From DATJYV01 sp035499415 (GTDB lineage: Bacteria > Bacteroidota > Ignavibacteria > UBA10030): 7,336 nucleotides of DNA. The notes beneath the pieces were generated by a model, which made no database searches, was not told the DNA's origin, and worked only from the letters and a program-made list of their open reading frames with translations. This document shows, piece by piece, positions 1-4,673 of the stretch (position 1 is the first letter of the stretch; every line of letters starts with the position of its first letter). The stretch spans positions 1 through 7,336 of the forward strand of contig DATJYV010000027.1 of the NCBI GenBank assembly GCA_035499415.1, given 5' to 3'. A program made the translations under genes and the position numbers.

Positions 1-243
1 GGCGATTTTTCCGCCGCCGTCGAGTTGCTGCAAAACGTTCGCATGATTGGGAATCCAATTCTTGAATCGATTCGGCTCGGCCGGCTCGGCCGCTCGTACT
101 TTTATTCGGGCCATTACGAGATGGCGAAGGAGAGCTTTCAAAAACAACTTGCAGGCGTGCCGCACGAAACGCTTGCCGGGGGGATTCAGGAATGGATCGA
201 ACGGTGTGAGTGGGCGAAAACGTACGAGCATCGATTCGATTGA
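1..243 (+). CDS. C-terminal part of a tetratricopeptide-repeat (TPR) protein, 5' end outside the window
   Basis: The reading frame is open from the first base and ends in TGA at 241-243, giving 80 visible residues. An internal TTG at position 25 would make a 72-residue protein, but the in-frame sequence before it (GDFSAAVELLQN) already looks like the second helix of a TPR unit, so the gene very likely starts upstream of the window. A second, clearer TPR-like unit follows (GRSYFYSGHYEMAKESFQKQL), with the usual small, aromatic and alanine spacing (Y..G.Y..A...F...L). The tail ends in an acidic and aromatic helix (EWIERCEWAKTYEHRFD). TPR repeats mediate protein-protein contacts. The rest of the protein, and so its partner or cellular role, cannot be seen. 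It lies 80 bases upstream of eno on the same strand. The domain type is fairly sure; the function is unknown. Confidence 0.7.
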   Translation, partial: GDFSAAVELLQNVRMIGNPILESIRLGRLGRSYFYSGHYEMAKESFQKQLAGVPHETLAGGIQEWIERCEWAKTYEHRFD

Positions 244-259
244 GTTGGTTTGATTTTCC

Positions 260-275
260 TACGATTTTTTTCGTA
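260..275 (+). promoter_or_regulatory. Small inverted repeat around a T-run upstream of eno
   Basis: In the 80-base gap before eno, TACGA (260-264) and TCGTA (271-275) form a perfect 5-base inverted repeat flanking six T residues. The segment is clearly more AT-rich than the genes on either side. TTGATT (250-255) followed after 18 bases by TAATTG (274-279) could be a weak promoter. TTTG (249-252) and TA at 274 also have roughly the spacing reported for Bacteroidota-type promoters (TTTG and TAnnTTTG), but the downstream element matches only partly. The stem is too short and AT-rich for a convincing terminator. This is a tentative promoter or operator region for eno. Confidence 0.25.
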
Positions 276-314
276 ATTGAATGCGTCATGATGTTTACCG
301 GATTCTACTGAAAT

Positions 315-318
315 GGAG
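315..318 (+). promoter_or_regulatory. Ribosome binding site of eno
   Basis: GGAG lies five bases before the ATG at 324, a normal Shine-Dalgarno spacing. It supports that start. The first residues after it (MERTITDVWAREILDSRGNP) match the usual enolase N-terminus. Confidence 0.7.
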
Positions 319-323
319 AAACC

Positions 324-1619
324 ATGGAACGGACAATAACCGATGTGTGGGCGCGGGAGATTCTCGATTCTCGCGGGAACCCGACGATTGAAGTGGATGT
401 GACATTGCAGGATGGGACCGTTGGACGTGCCGCAATCCCGAGCGGTGCCTCGACGGGGGAGAATGAAGCGGTGGAACTGAGGGATGGAGATGCGGGACGG
501 TACAACGGCAAGGGAGTGCTCAAGGCCGTGGAGAATGTGAACACGGCGATTTCGCAGGAGGTCGTCGGATTCGACGCGCTCGACCAGGTGGGGATCGACA
601 AGATGATGATTCAACTGGACGGTACACCCAACAAAGGGAAGCTGGGAGCGAACGCAATCCTCGGCGTATCGCTGGCCGTTGCAAAAGCGGCTGCGCGATC
701 GCTCAACCTTCCGCTCTACCGTTACATCGGCGGCACGAACGCGCGCATCCTCCCGGTTCCGATGATGAACATAGTGAACGGCGGCAAGCACGCGGACAAT
801 AATGTCGACTTCCAGGAGTTCATGATCTTCCCGCTCGACGCGCCAAGCTTTTCGGAGGGGTTGCGCATGGGAGTCGAGATATTTCACGCTCTGAAATCGG
901 TGTTGCACAAGAGAGGATACAACACGGCAGTCGGAGACGAGGGGGGATTCGCGCCGAATCTGAAGTCAAACGAGGAGGCCCTTGAGGTCATTTTGGAGGC
1001 GATCGGGAAGGCGAACTACAAGGCGGGAGACCAGGTGTACATCGCACTCGACCCCGCTTCGAGCGAATTTTATGACAAGGAAAAGAAGCGATACGTCTTC
1101 AGTAAATCCGACAAATCCTCGAAGACTTCCGAGCAAATGGTCGCGTTCTGGGAAAAATGGCTGAAGCAATACCCGGTCGCGTCGCTCGAAGACGGGATGG
1201 CCGAGGACGATTGGGAGGGATGGAAGATGCTTACCGGCGCGGTTGGGAAGAAAGTACAGCTCGTCGGCGACGATATATTTGTGACGAACGTCGAGTATCT
1301 TTCGCGGGGAATTGACATGGGAGTGGCGAATTCAATCCTGATCAAACTCAATCAGATTGGCACCCTCACGGAAACGCTCGACTGTATCGAGATGGCGAAG
1401 AGAGCGCACTACACGACCATCATCAGCCACCGTTCAGGCGAAACGGAAGATACGACGATGGCAGAGGTGGCGGTCGCGACGAATGCCGCCCAGATAAAGA
1501 CCGGCTCGGGAAGCCGGACCGACCGGATCGCGAAGTACAACCAGCTCTTGCGGATTGAAGAGGAGCTTGACACGAACGGATATTACGCGGGGCTTGGTGC
1601 GTTGAACGTGAAGTTTTGA
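324..1619 (+). CDS. eno: Enolase (phosphopyruvate hydratase)
   Basis: Enolase converts 2-phosphoglycerate to phosphoenolpyruvate in glycolysis and the reverse in gluconeogenesis. It is a cytoplasmic Mg2+-dependent enzyme. The 431-residue product has the usual bacterial length and is intact. The N-terminal domain contains the mobile active-site loop SGASTGENEAVELRDGD (about residues 40-56). The barrel domain shows GGKHADN with His156, the catalytic Glu206 in GDEGGFAP and the catalytic Lys341 in ILIKLNQIG. The Mg2+ ligands are Asp243 (ALDP), Glu289 (SLEDGMAEDDW) and Asp316 (VGDDIFVTN). The family signature around His369-Arg370-Ser371 (ISHRSGETEDTTMAE) and Lys392 in the IKTGSGSRTDRIAKYNQLLR segment is complete. 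The ATG start is backed by a GGAG site at good spacing. The long open frames on the opposite strand are shadows. Its neighbours do not form a classic glycolytic operon, although the next gene is a hexose-phosphate mutase. Confidence 0.98.
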   Translation: MERTITDVWAREILDSRGNPTIEVDVTLQDGTVGRAAIPSGASTGENEAVELRDGDAGRYNGKGVLKAVENVNTAISQEVVGFDALDQVGIDKMMIQLDGTPNKGKLGANAILGVSLAVAKAAARSLNLPLYRYIGGTNARILPVPMMNIVNGGKHADNNVDFQEFMIFPLDAPSFSEGLRMGVEIFHALKSVLHKRGYNTAVGDEGGFAPNLKSNEEALEVILEAIGKANYKAGDQVYIALDPASSEFYDKEKKRYVFSKSDKSSKTSEQMVAFWEKWLKQYPVASLEDGMAEDDWEGWKMLTGAVGKKVQLVGDDIFVTNVEYLSRGIDMGVANSILIKLNQIGTLTETLDCIEMAKRAHYTTIISHRSGETEDTTMAEVAVATNAAQIKTGSGSRTDRIAKYNQLLRIEEELDTNGYYAGLGALNVKF

Positions 1620-1647
1620 TTCCAGGCCATCTCAAAATAACGTAATC

Positions 1648-1705
1648 GTCACCCTGAACTTTGGGCCGAAGGCCCATCAGCCTCTGGCTGAGTTTCAGGG
1701 TCTGG
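1648..1705 (+). repeat. REP-like palindromic element folding as a three-way junction
   Basis: An outer stem pairs ACCCTGAA (1651-1658) with TTCAGGGT (1694-1701). It encloses two perfect 6-base-pair hairpins with 3-base loops: TGGGCC-GAA-GGCCCA (1662-1676) and TCAGCC-TCT-GGCTGA (1677-1691). The whole element therefore folds as a compact cloverleaf with almost no unpaired bases. It lies 32 bases after the eno stop. The outer arms with their feet (GTCACCCTGAAC and TTTCAGGGTCTG) resemble intergenic palindromes that I recall from Bacteroidota and related genomes; I could not check this. TTTTT at 1706-1710 follows the stem after a few bases, so the element may also end eno transcripts, but the T-run is not directly attached to the stem. 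Confidence 0.75.
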
Positions 1706-1719
1706 TTTTTCCGGGTAAT

Positions 1720-1746
1720 CAGATGCTGAACCGAGTCCAGCACGAG
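1720..1746 (-). repeat. Second, inverted copy of the REP-like palindrome
   Basis: Read on the - strand, this segment begins CTCGTGCTGGACTCGG and ends TTCAGCATCTG. It follows the same plan as the element at 1648-1705: GTC or CTC foot, (A/G)(C/T)(C/G)CTG(A/G)AC, loop, TTCAG(G/C)(G/A)TCTG. TGCTG (1724-1728) pairs with CAGCA (1738-1742) and AC (1730-1731) pairs with GT (1735-1736), leaving a CGA loop. In RNA from the - strand a G-U pair would make the stem continuous. The copy lies head to head with the first element, 14 bases away, as in paired REP/BIME arrangements. The relationship between the copies is visible in the sequence; the family assignment is inference. Confidence 0.55.
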
Positions 1747-1765
1747 ACCGGTCATTTCTTGAGCG

Positions 1766-1770
1766 AGGAG
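1766..1770 (+). promoter_or_regulatory. Close-set ribosome binding site deciding the GTG start of the mutase
   Basis: AGGAG lies only two bases before the GTG at 1773, which is tighter than usual. An ATG at 1771 overlaps the GTG in another frame but is followed at once by TGA, so it cannot be the start. The conserved family N-terminus (KFGTDGWRG) begins six residues after GTG, so no later start is plausible. The spacing may lower translation efficiency. Confidence 0.5.
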
Positions 1771-1772
1771 AT

Positions 1773-3170
1773 GTGAAAGAAGAGATCAAATTCGGCACCG
1801 ACGGCTGGCGAGGCCTCATTGCGGATGATTTCACGTTCGCAAATGTCGGGCGCGTCGCGCTCGCGACCGCGAACTTCTTCCGGAAGCACAAGAAGATCCG
1901 GAATGGCATCGTGGTTGGGTACGATTCCCGTTTCCTGTCCAAAGAGTTTGCCGAGACCACGGCCGCAGTTCTTGCGAGCCGCGGAATCAAAGTCATCATT
2001 TCCGACAAGCTCTCATCCACCCCGATGGTTTCGCTCCTGACGCGCAAGCTCAACGCCGCCGGCGGGGTCATCATCACCGCGAGCCACAATCCCGCAGAGT
2101 ATAACGGTTTCAAGATCAAGGGGGATTTCGGCGGTCCCGCGCATCCCGAGATGATCGCACGGGTGGAAAAAGAGCTCCCCAAAACTCGAAACTCAAAGCT
2201 CGTAGCTCGTAACTCTTTCGACTCCTACCTCGGTCACGGCTTGATCCGCAAACTCGACTTCACGCAGGTGTACGTCGATGACGTTCGCACGAAGATCGAC
2301 CTGAAGTCCATCGAAGCCGCCGACTTCAAGATCGCGTACGATGCGATGTTCGGCGCGGGCCAGGGAGTCATGGAGCAGTTGGTTCCGGTTTCGGTTTCTC
2401 TCCGGCAGTCGTTCAACCCTTCGTTCGGCGGAAAACACCCCGAACCCCTGCCGCAAAACCTGACCGAGCTCTCCCGGTCGGTCCGGGACCATCGATGCGA
2501 CATCGGCATCGCGACGGACGGCGATGCGGACCGCGTCGGCATCTTCGACGAGAAGGGCGCTTTTGTCGATTCCCATCGTATATTTGCCTTGCTCATCAAG
2601 TACTTTGTCCAGCAAAAGAGAATGACCGGCGAAGTGGCGAAGTCTTTTTCGGTCAGTCAGCTGATCAATCAGATGTGCTCGGCGTACGGGCTGGTGCTCC
2701 ATGAAACGCCCGTAGGATTCAAATATCTCTGCCGGCTGATGACCGAACGGGACATCCTGATCGCGGCGGAGGAGAGCGGCGGACTCGGCGTGAAGGGGCA
2801 TTTGCCCGAGCGCGACGGCACGTTCATCGGGCTGCTCCTGTGCGAATTGATGGCCCGGCGCAAGATGCCGTTAAGCGCGCTTGTCGAGGAGATCATGAAT
2901 GAGTTCGGCTGGCACTACTTCAACCGGTACGACGCCCACCTGACGGAAAAAGACAAGCGGCGGATCCTCGCCCACTATAAAAGAGGGCCCGGCAAAGTCG
3001 GACCATTCAAGGTCGTGAAGGTCGAGACCATCGACGGCTTCAAGCTTTTCGTCGACGGTGGCTGGGTGCTGGTCCGCGCTTCGGGGACCGAACCGCTTAT
3101 TCGATTCTATGCCGAAGCCGATACCGAAGAAAAAGTGCAAGCCCTGCTCGATGCGGCGCGGAGCGTGTAG
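1773..3170 (+). CDS. Phosphoglucomutase/phosphomannomutase-family enzyme (alpha-D-phosphohexomutase)
   Basis: The enzyme moves phosphate between the C1 and C6 oxygens of a hexose phosphate, typically glucose-1-P and glucose-6-P, in the cytoplasm through a phosphoserine intermediate. The 465-residue product carries all four family signatures. These are the phosphoserine loop ITASHNPAEYNGFK with Ser104, the Mg2+ loop ATDGDADR with Asp249, Asp251 and Asp253, the sugar-specificity loop EESGG (residues 333-337) followed by KGHLPERDGT, and the phosphate-binding loop RASGTEPLIR (435-444). GFK at 315-317 is also typical. EESGG rather than GEMSGH or GEQSGH argues against GlmM and against the AlgC/ManB type and favours phosphoglucomutase, but substrate cannot be fixed from sequence alone. 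Residues 138-149 (TRNSKLVARNSF) come from a degenerate 7-base tandem repeat sitting in frame after domain 1. The start is GTG. The stop lies 30 bases before the next gene, so co-transcription with rlmD is possible. Confidence 0.92.
   Translation: MKEEIKFGTDGWRGLIADDFTFANVGRVALATANFFRKHKKIRNGIVVGYDSRFLSKEFAETTAAVLASRGIKVIISDKLSSTPMVSLLTRKLNAAGGVIITASHNPAEYNGFKIKGDFGGPAHPEMIARVEKELPKTRNSKLVARNSFDSYLGHGLIRKLDFTQVYVDDVRTKIDLKSIEAADFKIAYDAMFGAGQGVMEQLVPVSVSLRQSFNPSFGGKHPEPLPQNLTELSRSVRDHRCDIGIATDGDADRVGIFDEKGAFVDSHRIFALLIKYFVQQKRMTGEVAKSFSVSQLINQMCSAYGLVLHETPVGFKYLCRLMTERDILIAAEESGGLGVKGHLPERDGTFIGLLLCELMARRKMPLSALVEEIMNEFGWHYFNRYDAHLTEKDKRRILAHYKRGPGKVGPFKVVKVETIDGFKLFVDGGWVLVRASGTEPLIRFYAEADTEEKVQALLDAARSV
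2183..2217 (+). repeat. Five copies of a degenerate 7-base tandem repeat inside the mutase gene
   Basis: Consecutive units read AACTCGA, AACTCAA, AGCTCGT, AGCTCGT and AACTCTT, with consensus A(A/G)CTCGT. Three units make 21 bases, so the encoded peptide has a 7-residue period (RNS at residues 139-141 and again at 146-148). The 35-base block is not a multiple of three, so gaining or losing a single unit would shift the frame. The block sits just before residues around FDSYLG, in a linker after the phosphoserine domain. It is AT-richer than the flanking coding sequence and has the look of an inserted repeat rather than conserved protein sequence. Confidence 0.75.
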
Positions 3171-3200
3171 ACTGTCCCGCCCGTCGACCCCCACCCAATC

Positions 3201-4673
3201 GTGAACCCAATCGAATCAACCCGCCCGCGACGGGGAGACGTGGTTGAGCTCGAGATCACAGGTTCTGCGTTCGAAGGAACATCGGTTGCGCGCCTCGACG
3301 GATTTGTGGTCTTCGTCGAGGGAGGAGTGCCGGGCGACCGGGTCCGCGCCCAGGTTCAAAAAGCAAAAAAGGATTACGCGACCGCGCGGATCCTTGCCCT
3401 CCTGCATCCTTCTCCATTCCGGACTCAACCGCGCTGTCCGTACTTCGGCACGTGCGGCGGCTGCCGCTGGCAGCACGTGGCGTACGAGCATCAACTTCGA
3501 TTTAAAGAGCAGCACGTCCGGGAATTGTTCGAACGCGTCGGCGGATTCATCAATCCCCCCATCCTTCCCATCGTCGGAGCGACGGACATTTATTTCTACC
3601 GCAACAAGATGGAGTACTCCTTCTCCGACCGGGAATGGAAGATGCTCCCGCCGGAATCGGCGACACAGTTCCCCTCATCCACAGAACCTCCAAACCATGC
3701 AGGAACACCATCCCCCGTTTTTCTCGGTCTCCACGTTCCGGAACGGTATGACAAGGTGCTCGACATCCGCGAGTGTCACCTTCAATCCGACGTCTCCAAC
3801 CGCATCCTGAATGCCACGCGGGAGTTTGCGGTGGACAACGCTCTCGACGTCTATTCGTCGGAACGGCATGCGGGTTACCTGCGTTTCCTCGTGATACGGC
3901 AGAGCAAACGGACGGAAGAGTTGATGGTGAATATTGTGACGTTCGACGACCGCCCCCAGGTCATGGTCCGCTTCGCACGGTTTCTGAACGAGCGCGTCCA
4001 AGGTATCACGACCATGGTGAACACGATCAATCGCCGGAAGGCCCAGATTGCGTACGGAGAAGAAGAGAAGACGTACGTCGGGGACGGGATCATCCACGAA
4101 CAAATCGGAGGCCTGACGTTCACCGTCTCGGCCGGGTCATTCTTCCAGTCAAACACACCACAAGCAGAAGAGCTGTATCGAATCGCCGCGGAATTTGCCG
4201 GACTCCGGCCCGCCGATGTGGTCTACGACTTGTACTCCGGAACTGGCACGATTGCACTCTTCATCTCGCGCCGCGTCAAATCGGTTGTCGGCGTCGAATC
4301 AATCCCCGCCGCGGTGGACGACGCGCAGCGCAATGTCGAGGCGAATGGAATCACGAACTGCTCCTTTGTGCAGAGTGACCTCCTGGAGTACCTCCGGCGC
4401 TTTCCGTCTGATCCCGGCGTCGAACGCCCCGACGTCGTCATCGTGGATCCGCCGCGAAGCGGGATGCATCCGGAAGTTGTCGGGAAATTGATAGAGGTTG
4501 GCTCTCCGCGGCTCGTTTACATCGGCTGCAATCCCGCGACGCAGGCCCGTGACGCGAAGTTGCTCGCAGCGGGAGGGTACGAGCTCGTCAACATGCGGCC
4601 CGTCGACCTCTTCCCCCAAACGTACCACATCGAGAACGTCGCGCTTTTTCGACGTCCCCCAAGTTCCCCCTAG
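3201..4673 (+). CDS. rlmD: 23S rRNA (uracil-5-)-methyltransferase, RlmD/RumA type
   Basis: This enzyme of the TrmA/RumA family makes 5-methyluridine in 23S rRNA (U1939 in E. coli) from S-adenosylmethionine. An N-terminal TRAM domain (about residues 10-66, GDVVELEI...EGTSVARLDG) binds RNA. An iron-sulfur site follows with Cys79, Cys85 and Cys88 (CPYFGTCGGC) and a fourth cysteine at 192 (IRECHLQ). The Rossmann domain shows Gln316 (FFQSN), the SAM loop DLYSGTGT (343-350), Glu366 (GVES), VDPPRSGMHP (415-424), the nucleophile Cys443 in YIGCNPATQARD and Glu478 in HIENVALF. All key residues are present. Residues about 146-174 form a Pro/Ser-rich insertion. The called GTG has no clear ribosome site; GTG at 3240, preceded by GGGGAG at 3232-3237, is a plausible later start giving 477 residues. 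RlmC/RlmCD specificity cannot be excluded. Confidence 0.93.
   Translation: MNPIESTRPRRGDVVELEITGSAFEGTSVARLDGFVVFVEGGVPGDRVRAQVQKAKKDYATARILALLHPSPFRTQPRCPYFGTCGGCRWQHVAYEHQLRFKEQHVRELFERVGGFINPPILPIVGATDIYFYRNKMEYSFSDREWKMLPPESATQFPSSTEPPNHAGTPSPVFLGLHVPERYDKVLDIRECHLQSDVSNRILNATREFAVDNALDVYSSERHAGYLRFLVIRQSKRTEELMVNIVTFDDRPQVMVRFARFLNERVQGITTMVNTINRRKAQIAYGEEEKTYVGDGIIHEQIGGLTFTVSAGSFFQSNTPQAEELYRIAAEFAGLRPADVVYDLYSGTGTIALFISRRVKSVVGVESIPAAVDDAQRNVEANGITNCSFVQSDLLEYLRRFPSDPGVERPDVVIVDPPRSGMHPEVVGKLIEVGSPRLVYIGCNPATQARDAKLLAAGGYELVNMRPVDLFPQTYHIENVALFRRPPSSP
3232..3237 (+). promoter_or_regulatory. Candidate ribosome binding site for an alternative rlmD start
   Basis: GGGGAG lies two bases before the in-frame GTG at 3240, while no purine-rich site precedes the GTG at 3201. 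Use of 3240 would remove 13 residues, including Asp13 just before the TRAM strand VVELEI. The two starts cannot be separated from this sequence alone. Confidence 0.35.

Noticed and set aside
186..908. 240-codon open frame on the - strand overlapping eno
   Set aside because: It lies across an unmistakable enolase gene. Its translation is rich in His and Arg with no family resemblance, as expected for a shadow frame in high-GC coding DNA.
1649..2182. 177-codon - strand open frame covering the eno-mutase spacer and the start of the mutase
   Set aside because: It runs through the palindromic repeat and the conserved mutase N-terminus. The product is Ser/Arg-rich and has no recognisable domain.
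3244..4378. Two + strand frames of about 190-200 codons (3244-3810 and 3773-4378) inside rlmD
   Set aside because: Both are +1 shadows of the methyltransferase. Their products are Arg/Ser-rich and carry no domain signal, while the rlmD frame holds every conserved motif.
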